From Theocolax elegans (taxonomy: Eukaryota; Arthropoda; Insecta; Hymenoptera; Cerocephalidae), in contig CM047429.1 in assembly GCA_026168455.1 (NCBI GenBank), forward strand, positions 35,262,066 through 35,326,065: DNA of 64,000 nucleotides. Reading direction: 5' to 3'. Position numbers and translations under genes: made by a program. How positions within the stretch are numbered: the first letter of the stretch is position 1; each line of letters begins with the position of its first letter. The notes beneath the pieces were generated by a model that saw only the letters and a program-made list of their open reading frames with translations, ran no database searches and was not told the origin of the DNA. This document shows positions 1-10,400 of this stretch, one piece after another.

Positions 1-150
1 TAAAAATTTTAGTCTTTGATTTTTCTGTTGAAACTTTTGGGACTTAATATTTTTGGGACTCTACATTTTGGGCCTTAAAAATTTTAGTCTTAGATTTTGC
101 CGTTAAAATTTTTGGGACTTAATATTTCTGGGAGTCAACATATTGAGCCC
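1..150. repeat. two tandem copies of a ~76-bp unit
   Basis: Bases 1-76 and 77-150 align end to end. Both have a block reading taaaaattttagtctt, then 'gggacttaatatt', then 'gggcct' or 'gagccc'. The left edge is cut by the window, so the array may be longer. No coding potential. Confidence 0.6.
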
Positions 151-690
151 CATACATTTACTGTATATTTATTTATTTAATGTAATACTTCGTACAGAAT
201 CCTACAATATATATTTTATTATATTAAATTGGTACTCTAACAATATTACTATTTGTTTTTCATCTATATACTGAACTACGTTTTAATAGACAGAAATACG
301 GTTCATATTATTTAATACACCACTAATTAAATAATAGCAAAAAATAAAATAATAAAAAAATAGCGAGTGTAAGTGAGTGAGTATTTTTTTGCTATTAAAT
401 TTATTGTTAACCATTATACATTTTAAATCCAATAAAATACGAATTATTTAATTAGCATATATATAGGATCTTGTAGATTATGGTTATATTTTGCAATAGA
501 AATTTCTAAGTAAAATATTATTATTTATGCAAAGGAGAGTGACATTCTGAGTGACATTCATTATTTTTAAATCAAGGATCGAATATACATTTAATATATT
601 ACATGTTGTAAACTTATTTCATTAATTTATAAGGATTTTAATTTAATATTTATTATAAGAAATACAATATAAAATAATTTGTTATAACCA
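151..690. other. AT-rich DNA without recognisable genes
   Basis: Only short AT-rich runs and stop-dense frames are seen here. I see no repeat, RNA or protein signal. Confidence 0.6.
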
Positions 691-693
691 AAA

Positions 694-818
694 TCTATAT
701 TATATTAAAATTCATCCGTTCTCCGGTGTCCGGCGGTGGTGTCCGGTGTCCCGCGACGGTGTCTGGTCTCCTGTTGTAAGAATGAAGAGTATGTGTGAAG
801 TGGAAGGGTGTTAACACT
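694..818 (+). mobile_element. Helitron-type 5' end (non-autonomous), copy 1
   Basis: The segment starts TCTATATTATATT, then AATTCATCCG, then GC-rich gtgtccgg repeats, and ends near 'gtggaaggg..ttaacactga'. The same modules recur in the same order at 2,772-2,890. A TC start followed by a TATA-rich tract and a conserved ATTCATCCG-like block is common at insect Helitron 5' ends. No 3' CTRR hairpin could be paired with it, so the assignment is tentative. Confidence 0.4.
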
Positions 819-822
819 GATA

Positions 823-2385
823 TTTCGGCAATTTCTGAATTATTTCGGGATAACTCCACTAAATACGGGATTACCTGGATATTTCAAGAATTTTTGAGGT
901 ATTCCGGGATAACTCCACTAATTTCAGGATTTTCTAAATAATTCGGTAATTTTTTAGATATGCCGGGAAATCTTCACTAATTTAGGGTTTTCCTGGATGT
1001 TTCGGGATTTTCTTTAGTATTCTGGAATAACTCCACCATTTTCGGGATTTCCTGCAAGTCTCGGGTTCTTTGTGGTATTTCGGGATAACTCCTCCAATTT
1101 CGGGATTTCCTGGATGTTTCGAGATTTTCTGACGTGTTCTGGGATAACTCCAACAATTTCGGGACTTCCTGGATGTTTCGGGATTTTCTGTGGTATTCCG
1201 GGATAACACCACCAATTTCGGGATTTCCTAGATGTTTCGGAATTTTCTGTGGTATTTCGGGATAAATCCAATAAATTCTGGATTTCCTGGATGTTTCGGA
1301 ATTTTCTGTGGTATTCCGGGATAAATCCACCAATTTCGGGATTTCCTGGATGTTTCAGGATTTTCTGAGGTATTCCGGAATATATCCACCAATTTCGGAA
1401 TTTCCTGGATATTTCGGGATTTTCTGTGATATTTTAGAATAAATTCACTAATTGAGGGATTTTCTGGATGTTTCAGGATATTCTGACGTATTCCGGATAA
1501 CTCCACCACTTTCGGGATTACCTAGATGTTTCGGGATATTCTGTGGTATTCCGGAATAAATCCACCAAATTATGGATTTCCTGGATGTTCCGGGATTTTC
1601 TGGATGTTTCGGGATATTCTGTGGTATTCCGGGATAAATCCACCACTTTCGGGATTTCCTAGATGTTTCGGGATATTCTGTGGTATTCCGGAATAAATCC
1701 ACCAAATTCTGGATTTCCTGGAGGATTCGGAATTTCCTGTGGTATTTCGGGATAAATCGACCGATTTCGGGATTTTCTGGATGTTTCGGGATTTTCTGAC
1801 GTATTCCGGGATAACTGCACCACTTTCGGGATTTCCTGGATGTTTCGGGATTTTCTGGATGTTCGGGATTTTCTGTGGCATTCCGGGTTAATCCACCAAT
1901 TTCGGGATTTCCTGGATATTTCGGGATTTTCTGTGGTATTTCGGGATAAATTCTCTAATTTCGGGAATTTTTTATGTATTCCGGGATAACTCCACCAATT
2001 TCGAGATTTTCTTAATATTTCGTTAATTTCTGAGTAATGCCGGGATAAATTTACTAATTTTGGGATTTTGTAGATATGTCGGGATAACTTCACTAATAAC
2101 GGGATTTCCTCGATATTTCGGGAATTCCTGATGTATGCCTGCATAACTTCACTAATTACGGGATTTCCTCGATATTTCGGGAAATTTTGAGGTATTCCGG
2201 GATAACTTCACCAATTCCGAGATTTCCTTAATATTTCGGTCATTGTTGAGGTATGCCGGGTTAACTTCACTAATTTTGGGATTTAGTGGATACTTCGCGA
2301 GTTTCTGAGTTATTTCGGGACAACTTCACTAATTACGAGATTTCCTGGATATTTCGGGATACTTCACTAATTACGGGATAAAATA
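823..2385. repeat. 59-bp minisatellite, about 26 units
   Basis: The unit is built from sub-motifs 'tttcgggatttcctggatg', 'tttcgggattttctgtggta' and 'ttccgggataaatccacca'. The 'ggatttcct' anchors at 1221, 1280 and 1339 are 59 bases apart. Units degrade toward both edges, most strongly after 1,960. Because 59 is not a multiple of 3 and the unit lacks stops on the minus strand, several overlapping long reading frames appear there. They are a by-product of the repeat and not genes. Confidence 0.95.
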
Positions 2386-2771
2386 TTAAAAAAGTGTGTA
2401 AGCACTTTTGCCAGTACTCCAATGTTTGTATATTTTTGTACCAAATTAAATTATTATATTAAGAACATACTTATAAGTAATATTATAAGTAATTAATAAT
2501 AAATAATAGTCACTACATACATAAATAATGTAAAAATAAAGTAGTCACAGTAATACTAACATAGACTGAAGCAGTACTGTCAGTCTAATAATTTTTAGTA
2601 ACTTAAATAATATATTTTAATGTAATATATATTTTATTTGATGATTCGTTCTGTTTTTTTATCACAGTTAAATATACGTTTTTACACATTTTTCATCATA
2701 CTCTATTACAAAGGTGTAAAATGAGTGAGAAAGGTGGTTAAAAAAATTAAAATTTTATTTTTGATTTATCA
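2386..2771. other. AT-rich spacer
   Basis: No reading frame of note and no recognisable element. It holds mostly TAATA-type low-complexity sequence. Confidence 0.55.
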
Positions 2772-2890
2772 TCTATATATATAATTATATATACAAAATT
2801 CATCCGTTCTCCGGTGTCCGGTATCCCAAAAGTTACAAGAATTAAACGTATCTGTGGAGTGGAAGGGTTAACGCTGAATACGACAACCAC
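2772..2890 (+). mobile_element. Helitron-type 5' end, copy 2
   Basis: Starts TCTATATATATAATTATATA and continues with AATTCATCCGTTCTCCGGTG, shared with 694-818. It then carries the 'gtggagtggaagggttaac' module. Relative to copy 1 it lacks the extra gtgtccgg repeats. Read as the left end of a non-autonomous Helitron; the right end is not identified. Confidence 0.4.
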
Positions 2891-3620
2891 ACATCATTTA
2901 TCTCACATCTAATGATAGGTGCACGAGGAGTCATGAGGGGGGGGGGGGTAAAATTAGAACATTTTTTAAATATTTTATAGAGGTTATCGGTATATATGAA
3001 TTAGAATATGACGACCATTCTTTTTTATTCTAAGCACGTTTAAGTACTCATTAAAAGAAATTAATAATGTGTTAAAATGAAATTACTGTAAGCCTGCCAA
3101 TTTATCAATGGAATGTTTGCCGGGTGCGTTGGTGGTCTTATACTTAGCAAGCTAGAAAATATTCACTTAACAACGCTTATTCCGCGTAAGAAACAACGCC
3201 TATTTCGATGCTACCGAAAACTTACATAACATATTTAGAGGTAAAAAGGTAAAAATATACGAATTAACGGCAAATATTTATCGTTCTGGTTTGTCCATGC
3301 ACTTCTGATCACAGGAAGTGTAGTTTAACACAAATATATGCTTGCTTATACTTAGGATACTGTGTGTAAAAGACGAACTTACCAATAGATTTGCTAATAA
3401 ACAACTACACATTAATACTCACATAGAGTCGCACGCGATAACATAAATATTACTAGCATTCTGATATACAATAAATCAACACACCAAACAATAATAAAAA
3501 GGCAATGTCTAATAACGATACAATTAACAAGCGAATAAAATTTTTTTGATAGTTATTATTTAACGTAATTCATTTTTTTACACCCAAATACGGTGCTAAT
3601 TAGCGACGAAGGCATGGGAT
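2891..3620. other. spacer with a poly-G run, no gene
   Basis: A run of about 12 G lies near 2,937-2,948. Two imperfect 'acaacgc-tatt' modules lie near 3,170-3,210. Otherwise stop-dense AT-rich sequence. Confidence 0.5.
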
Positions 3621-3624
3621 GTCA

Positions 3625-3755
3625 TTATGAAGAAAATACTTAATCAAAAATATATTCCCCAGTAGAGCTTGTGTCACTCATCTCGGGCCGGGAATCAAAA
3701 TTGGAACCCCCAGATTATGAGCCCGAACCCCTAACTAACAGACTTTGATAAAATA
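3625..3755 (-). mobile_element. possible tRNA-derived SINE
   Basis: On the minus strand 'ctcataatctgggggttcc' resembles a tRNA anticodon arm (CAT anticodon, Met-like). It is followed by 'ggttccaattttgattcc', close to the RNA polymerase III B box. No convincing A box, poly-A tail or target duplication was found, so this may be a 5'-truncated copy or a chance match. Confidence 0.4.
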
Positions 3756-4500
3756 TTTAATCATAATGCGTCAATTTTAATTGCAACAAAGTCTCATCAA
3801 ATATAACTTTATTCTATTTGTTAGTGAAATATGGTTGTTTACCTATCCTAATTTTATACAAAATACATAATACAAATAATTGTACTTCATCTTTATAATA
3901 TTTTCTCTCAAAAAATGTGCAAATTATATGTAACATTTTTATTTATTATAAAAGAACAGTATATCCAATTAGTTAAAACTACATTTTCTTTGCAACATAG
4001 TTACAATGTTTCCCAGTAATTCTACGTTTTCTCCATGGACAACAAATAACAACGTTAAATTTCTTTTCAAAAATACTCACAAATATCTCGAAGAATACGA
4101 ATTTTAAACAATTTTTCTGCAGCTTTCAAAAATAGTGTTTGTACTAATTTTATTGATAATAATCATACAGCTTATCGAAATTATCAACAAAAAAGATGTA
4201 TTTTTCAGCAGAATTCTGCAGTAAATTTATACATTCGTATACAAGAATTTCCTACAGCATATTTCAATAGGCGAAATCACTGTTGAAAAAGTATGCAGCT
4301 ATTTATGTATATCCTACAGATAATTATGCAGAAACATCTGCAGAAAAATCTGCAGGTATTTATTTTAAAAAATCTGCAGATATTTTCCATAAGGGTACAA
4401 TATCAAATATATCTCGTTGGTTTGAAGTTAATGAATCAATTTCAGTTTGCGCATCTGTAATTGTACTATTTATTTCATCTTTATCATATGTATGATATTC
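3756..4500. other. AT-rich segment with recurring CTGCAG motifs
   Basis: The motif 'tctgcag' recurs several times between about 4,120 and 4,380, with 'ttctgcag' near 4,120 and 'aaatctgcaggtattt' near 4,350, as in a degenerate short repeat. A 70-codon plus-strand frame at 4,283-4,495 is just this repeat translated and has no other support. Confidence 0.45.
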
Positions 4501-5672
4501 TTATTCATCATTAATTAATGGCAATTTAAAGTCGGTTATATTGAATCCATGACTTAATAAAATATTATTTATAATTATTAATGATTGATTTTCACCTATC
4601 GATTGCTCAACATTTGGAGGATAAAAGTTCATTTTATATTTGTGATATAAAAATGATGCATTTATTGGATTGTGGAATATACAAATAAACGCAAATAATT
4701 GACATAAAGCTTTATGAAAGTTAGTTGCTGAAGCTTCTTCTAAACATCGATCCCATTCTTCATCTTCACTTAGAAGTTGTTTTGCTTTGGCAGCATCGTA
4801 GAAAGTTGGATGGACAATATTGTCAACCGTACGCAAATATTCAAAACTGTATGTACCTCTAATATGTAATAATAGTAATCTTAAAAAGCATCGTTCTCGT
4901 TCTTTAGGATTAACTAAATACATTCTACTTAATATTGGTTTATTAAATTTTTTTCTAATATTCCATTTTTTATTTTTTTCATCAAATGTATAATATTGTG
5001 GTATTTCTGAATATAAATATTTTTGCGCTTCACTGTCTTCTTTATTTAATTGAAACCAAGCAGTTAAAGTAGTTTCTATATTTTATTAATTGCTTCTTCT
5101 TCACAAACTTCTTTAAAATATATATTCTGTTCATTTTCATTGTGTACAGGTAATCTGTATATAAAATGAGATAATTCATGTAATGGATATTCTAATAATC
5201 GAAACATTGCTTCTGGAGGACTAATATATCTTGTATTTAAATATTGTTTTATTTCATTGTAATTGTATTCATTTGTATTTGTTGAGTCACTTATTTCGGT
5301 AAGCTCATCGTTAGTTTTTTTAATATTATTATTAGATATTTTTACAAAAACACAATCATGTCCTTTATAACAGTATTTAAATAAATATTTAATGCATTGA
5401 ATAGTAGAACATGCTTCAACATTTATATGACAATTAAATTTTAATAATAAATAAGGATTGTAAGGAACTACATATCTATTATCAGCAGTTCTTTTATTTT
5501 TGTATTCATTATATACTATTTTTGTTCCATTATTAGATCTTTTATACAACGGATATCCTGTTTTTTGAAAAGTTGTTGTATCTCTAAATGATTTAGGAAA
5601 ATTTTTATTACATTTATTATTTTCCATGCATGGAGATTTTGTATTTTGGTTACCGCATGGACCATGTATCAT
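4501..5672 (-). pseudogene. Helitron Rep/helicase fragment, frameshifted and truncated
   Basis: This encodes the middle of a Helitron transposase (rolling-circle Rep plus helicase). Residues from 5,672 downward show the post-Rep region typical of Helitron proteins: HGPCG, SPCM, FPKSF, GYPLYKR, VPYNPYLLLKFNCHINVE, then KYLFKY.YKG. A frame break near 5,080 separates it from the next block. That block, in another frame, has TAWFQLN and then from 4,923 NPKERERCFLRLLLLHIRG, SFEYLRTV and DEEWDRCLEEA, the usual link to the helicase. The upstream HxH/tyrosine Rep motifs and the downstream helicase motifs are absent. It is a dead internal fragment. The family call is firm; activity is ruled out. Confidence 0.85.
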
Positions 5673-6010
5673 AAATTGTAATTTTATTTATTTTTTCACA
5701 TATAATAATTACAAAGAAAATAAGGTTGGACAACGCCATAAGAATAATAATAATAATATAAAATCAAAGAGTGTTTTAATTGAAGAATAATAAAATCCAA
5801 TTATTATTGTAATTATGTGCATTAAAAAATAGACAATAATAAATGTTAACAAATAAGTAAGATTATTATTACTTAGTATTAATATATTATATTTATCTAA
5901 ACTTTGAAAATGAAAAATTAAATCTAATAACTTTATAACTTCATATAGTTTAAATGTTTTCCTAATAATTAATATTGATACAACAAAATAAATCAAAAGT
6001 TTAAATCGAC
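5673..6010. other. AT-rich spacer
   Basis: A hydrophobic minus-strand frame at 5,709-5,996 is AT-rich translation with no family features. Nothing else is supported. Confidence 0.5.
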
Positions 6011-6400
6011 CGAGGGAGCGTTAGCGATCGAGGTATTTGTTGCTAGTATTGAATTAAAAATCTTAAAAAATTCATACGAATAGCTGAAAACATAACTGAC
6101 TGCGTGACGTTTCGATTTTGTAAAAAAATCATTTTTTTGAATAATTATTGAATAAACAATTTGTGGCCTGTAATTTTTTATAAAAAAAGACATTATTTTT
6201 CAACACAAACATCTTAATTAAATTATTGATTTAAAAAACTGAAAAAAATTTGGGTGTATTTTTCAAAACATGCCTGATGGCTTGACGTTCAGGATTTTTC
6301 AAAAATTCAATATTTTGTTTATAAAAAAATATAACGATGACAATTTTCTGAGCCCGACATCCCCTTGAATATTTTAATATTATGTTAAGGAAATTTTTTC
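6011..6400. repeat. dispersed repeat, copy 1 (other copy near 45.7-46.0 kb)
   Basis: 'atgcctgatggcttgacg' then 'ttcaggatttttcaaaaatt' matches 'acgcctgagggtgttgcg' then 'ttcaggattttttaaaaatt' at about 45,963-46,000. The upstream AT-rich modules, including 'ttgaataattattgaataaa', also correspond. Read as an old non-coding interspersed repeat of unknown class. Confidence 0.5.
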
Positions 6401-6727
6401 TTTAATTTTATGCATTGTAAAAGTTATCATTAAGACGTTTCATCGTTTACAAAATTAACTGGCTCGTGTAACAATCAATAAATTTTTCTACCTAAGCATA
6501 CATCATTATCGAACAATAAAATTCTCTATCATACATCTATTTATTTCGTTTGTATATGTGTCAATTGTATCACTGTAGTTTTCTCGATTATTGTGAATAA
6601 ATTAACATTGGCCAATTATAACATTTCTATTTAATTGACAACTGTTAATTTCTTCACCAAAATAAATAGAATATCCTAAATAATAAATCTATTTGTTTTA
6701 AAATTCAAATTTACCTCTTTGTTCACC
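6401..6727. other. AT-rich spacer, nothing recognised
   Basis: No frame or structured element is supported here. Confidence 0.45.
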
Positions 6728-7157
6728 TCAATATACATTCTTTATCTGAACTGTATTTAAAATCGCGGAAGTCGACATCATCTTCATCGTCAGAGTCTGA
6801 AATTTTTGACTCATCTTTGTCGTTGCTGTCATCTTTAATATCATCTGAAAGATCAATTGAGACATTGAATCAATACATTTTTTAACAAAAATAAAATAGA
6901 ATATAAAAAAAAAACTTTTTAGGGTTTTTAGTTGTATCCATACCATGGTCAAGCAGTTTATCATCGTCATATACGGACAATCATTTAAAAACTTTTCTAC
7001 TATCCAGGGAGGATCTAACTGTAGCTCTAACCATGCATCTCGCACAGCTAGGTCCCTAAGTATAGTTTTCTGTTTTGGTCCAGCTGTCGGTTTAATTTTC
7101 TTTTTTGCCAGTTGTAGGCCTTGTAGAGCTTTCTCTTTCAATTTGAGAAGAGAGTCT
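6728..7157 (-). pseudogene. two-exon gene remnant with acidic tail, unrecognised
   Basis: Read on the minus strand, a likely acceptor (ttttttag) near 7,158 opens a frame with a basic segment (LAKKKIKPTAGPKQK) and a short WLELQLDPPWIVEKFLND-like stretch. A GT donor (ATG|gtatgg) lies near 6,944. An acceptor (gatctttcag) near 6,850 begins an acidic exon whose best frame reads DDIKDDSNKDESKISD and then DSDDEDDVDFRDF. The exon frames do not join cleanly: a stop or frameshift lies near 6,990. That suggests a decayed gene or transposon exon pair. I do not recognise the family. An acidic terminus after a basic DNA-binding-like region would fit a transposase, but that is only inference. Confidence 0.4.
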
Positions 7158-7214
7158 AAAAAATTTTTAAATGTTTTAATATTATATTATACGTATGGGC
7201 GATCCTCCGTCTAA

Positions 7215-7439
7215 TCGAGCGATCAAAAAGTTTTTTTATAAGTTTGATAACTTCTTTTTCTACCCATTTAGGTCTATGTTGATAATTTTTAAAGATTAAA
7301 ATTTTATAGATATGGAGCTGTACCAATTAAAAAAATGGTAATTTTGACATTTTTTAATCTTATGCTAATTTTATCCTTTTAAACTCAAAAATGACAAATC
7401 CAACGAAAACTCCCTAAAGTAAGCACTTTTTTGCGGATT
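7215..7439. other. spacer left of fold-back element
   Basis: No gene or repeat is recognised. Confidence 0.4.
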
Positions 7440-7962
7440 ACATGAAATAAAAAAATATTGTCTAATATCATTGAATATACCATTGCAATTCAGTACTAAA
7501 AATAAATCTTGAACATTGTGAAAAAGTGTTTCGCTTAAAGTTACTTTCTTTATAAAAAATAATCATGGAAGTAGCTGCAAATATACTTTTTATAATGTGT
7601 CAATTTTAGAGTAGACCAACAATTAGGGAAACTACAAAAAAGTAGAATAAATCAATCGAGCATGAAACATTGAATATCCCATGTAATTTCACAGCTATTG
7701 TACCTTACTGATTGACAAATTTTTATTATCTACAAGACAAATATGAAATTAAAAATACATAATTAGTTTAAGTGTTACAATCACTTGTAAGTATTTTGTT
7801 GTTTACTTAATTCAGTAGTGTTGGATATATTAGTCAAGACACATAAGTTAGTTAATCAAATTATGTAGATTATTTATAAATACTTCAAGGAGATTGCCAC
7901 ATCTCTGGATAACGGATTTTAACCAAACTCTAGGATATGTTTTGCAACATAAAATTACTGAG

Positions 7963-8324
7963 AAATCCAGAGCTAGAGACTCTAATGCTCTAATTTATCA
8001 AATACGTAAGCTGCAAAAGCAATTTAAAAAATGAAAATTACTTCCACTTTAAGCGCTTATTTGTCGGAAACAATTAAAGATATACACTCAAATCTAAAAT
8101 CACAAGAAAGCTGAGATCAAGTACTACAGATTTGAAACAAAATTATAGGGAAAATGAATAGTTGACGTAATTTTGATGTAAAATTCGTACCTAATTTGTG
8201 TGATTTTTTAGACCAAAATAGAGTTATAAGCGATTAAAGTGGAATTAATTGCTTTTTTCAAAATTTGCATTAGAGGCCTACAATTTAGATAAATTTAAGC
8301 GTTATAGTCTCTAGCTCTGGATTT
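7963..8324. mobile_element. nested MITE with ~90-bp terminal inverted repeats
   Basis: The left end 'aaatccagagctagagact' is the inverted match of the right end 'agtctctagctctggattt'. Further inside, 'attacttccactttaagcgc' pairs with 'gcgattaaagtggaatta'. It is 362 bp, has no ORF, and interrupts the left arm of the larger fold-back; the matching position in the right arm lacks it. The superfamily is unknown because the target duplication is not clear. Confidence 0.7.
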
Positions 8325-8390
8325 CTATGCTTTGTTTTATTTATTTATTTTAATATTAAGAAAAACTCGTGTTTAAAAGAAATGCTCAAA

Positions 8391-9119
8391 GCAATATACT
8401 GGGTTCACTATGCTGGGAACTTAATTAAGTCAAAATAATAATATACATTGTTTAATTGGTGATCAAGTTTTACATTGGCCGGTCAGGAGAGTTAAGCAGC
8501 GTCGACTGCGATTGACAAGTGGATGAGTGACCGCTTTTCGGATATAGCTTAAATGACCGGTTAGCTGTTTTTTTACATTCTACAACACGAGCGGGAGGTA
8601 TGGGACATTCGATTTTGGTGGTAAAGTCTACGCAATGTGACCTTGCCAACCAAACAGAATTATTCGCGAATACACCGGCCGTCTTGGGTGACGTTTTTCG
8701 TACAAGGTTTCCCTCCCCTCGTGGTCTTGAACCCCAGCAAAAGCGAGGCGTTTGGGTAATTAGGTAGGGTTAAACACTAACACAAAGGTGGTAGGTTAAC
8801 GCCGTAAAAGCCCGTTAATGGCATACGGTAAGCTAATGCCAAAGGGGCACAAAAACTAGGAGTAATTTAAAATAAAATTATAACTTATGTCATTGTTATT
8901 ATTGTTTACTAATTATTTTATTATAGATAATATTTTAATAAAACTTAATAGTATAGAATATATGAATCCCAGAAATAAACAATAATTGCTATTATTAATT
9001 ACAACTTCTACTAACCTATTTTTTTACAAATTTTAAACCTTAAATTATTAATTAAACAATATGTATTATTATTTTTACTTGATTATAAGTTTTCAGCATA
9101 GTGAACCCAGTACATTGCC
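8391..9119. mobile_element. MITE core of the fold-back family, copy 1
   Basis: The inverted ends are 'actgggttcactatgctggg' (from about 8,399) and 'cagcatagtgaacccagt' (about 9,094-9,111). The same ends occur at 50,013-50,348, where the element is about 336 bp. Here it is about 730 bp because a 5S-derived SINE sits inside. Internal modules such as 'ataaaacttaatagtatagaa' also match the second copy. Confidence 0.75.
8470..8870 (+). mobile_element. 5S-rRNA-derived SINE (SINE3-like)
   Basis: 'ttaagcagcgtcg' followed about 18 bases later by 'tggatgagtgaccgctt' matches the 3' half of insect 5S rRNA, including the internal control region with the spacing expected for box A and box C. The 5' third of 5S is missing or diverged. 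The following ~320 bp are GC-richer than their surroundings and end near 'aaaaactaggag'. This is what a 5S-promoted SINE looks like: an internal Pol III promoter and an unrelated body. It is not a functional 5S gene. Confidence 0.6.
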
Positions 9120-9630
9120 TTGTGTATTTTTTAAACCCAAACTTTTCTAAATAATTTTAAAATCTATTATTAAAATTATTATTTCGCTTAACTAAGTTTT
9201 TTCAAACAATATACATAATTTTTGTCTAATTTATGGGTTTTGATAAATATATTCATCAATATTAAATTACATATCAACAAAATATTTGCAAGTGATTAGC
9301 AAGACCTGCATAAGCACACTTGTACGTTTTTTAAGTATAATCGTATTGATATTGTATTAGCATTTGTATTAGTATTAATTCTCCATCACTAGGGTGCGAT
9401 GTATAATAACTGTCAAATACCTCATGATATTAAATATCTTACGGTACGTTGATTTATTCCACATTCTTTTGCAGTTTCCCTAATTGTTGGTCCACTCTAA
9501 AACTGACATAATACAAAAAATATATTAGACTCTACTTTCATGATTTTTTCTGCTGTGGTAATTTGGAGAGAAAACACTTTTTCACAATTTTTAATGGAAC
9601 AATATTTTTCGGACAGTATTGGAAGTGGGT

Positions 9631-10244
9631 AATATGTATGGGGCAAGTCATAACGTTAAATTTTCAAGTGGCTATTTTTGCCAAAAATTATTTTATGAGA
9701 CGGTAAAGAATAGTCGAACAACATAATTAAATTCAACGATTGATGTGATTGAATGACTGAAAGAATTCAAATACTTTCCAAATAACAATTAAAAGGAATA
9801 CGTAAGAAAGAAATAAAAGAATTATTTTCAAATTAGAATAGCCAATATTAGAATACCGAAAGAAAATGCAAATTGTTTGTAAAAATAAATAAATAAGTAA
9901 AGTAAAAATATCCGAAAATGATATTTCATTTTGTAGAATTTAGATTATAAAATATATTGTTAGTGTCGTAAATTCCGAATGATTTTTTTTATTCAATCGT
10001 ACTATTATTACGAATTTATTATTAGATTTTTAAACATTCTTTTAATTACGCAAAAAAATATAATTTTTATGAATAAATAGTAAATTTGATATTAAATTTT
10101 TAAAATGGCAGACATACATTTAAAAAACTTGTGTATTTACTCGGAAATAATTGAATGTATGGCTTGTGACCCCTACCCGCGATTTTATTATCAAAGGATC
10201 AAAATGAGCATAAAATCCGAAAATGTCAAAATTATAATTTTTTA
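9631..10244. other. AT-rich intergenic DNA
   Basis: No frame, repeat or RNA is recognised. It lies between the fold-back element and the last exon of the minus-strand MULE-type gene. Confidence 0.5.
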
Positions 10245-10380
10245 CTAGCAATATCTCAAAAACTTGTAATAATAAATCGAAGATAACATACAAATAAATA
10301 CATAAGTAGAGGGTTTTTTTTGGATCATTGTATTCAGCAAACGATGGTAGGATTCAAGATATTTGTTACAAAATTTTAAC
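10245..10380 (-). pseudogene. FLYWCH-MULE-type gene, C-terminal exon part
   Basis: The frame reads NKYLESYHRLLNTMI followed by TYVFICMLSS. This resembles the 'R-T-N-N-x-L-E-S-x-H-x-x-L' signature and following 'W/Y-x-F-I' near the end of insect MULE-like (FLYWCH-associated) transposase proteins. It continues the exon at 10,741-11,058 after the palindrome. The short LES-coding piece is present on both sides of the palindrome, so the insertion duplicated or re-copied about 18 bp. The stop codon is at 10,245. Confidence 0.6.
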
Positions 10381-10400
10381 GTTCGGTAATATGTATATGT

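Larger units (their letters stand above)
7440..9630. repeat. large fold-back element, copy 1
   Basis: The two halves are inverted copies. 'accaacaattagggaaacta' (about 7,616) pairs with 'tagtttccctaattgttggt' in inverted orientation (about 9,473, as 'cagtttccctaattgttggt'). 'attgtgaaaaagtgttt' (about 7,515) pairs with 'aaacactttttcacaat' (about 9,572). 'aatcatggaagtag' pairs with 'ctactttcatgatt'. The centre is near 8,750. A related fold-back at 49,480-50,700 shares the core and flanking modules. Nested insertions have made the arms unequal. No transposase lies inside. Confidence 0.75.

Noticed and set aside
977..2144. Seven overlapping minus-strand frames of 77-161 codons
   Set aside because: They are the 59-bp minisatellite read in different phases; the same short peptide motif repeats in all frames.
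5709..6193. Hydrophobic minus-strand frames next to the Helitron fragment
   Set aside because: AT-rich codons give I/L/F/Y-rich peptides by chance; no family motif.
8470..8560. Functional 5S rRNA gene
   Set aside because: Only the 3' part of 5S is recognisable and the 5' third is missing; it fits a SINE or pseudogene.
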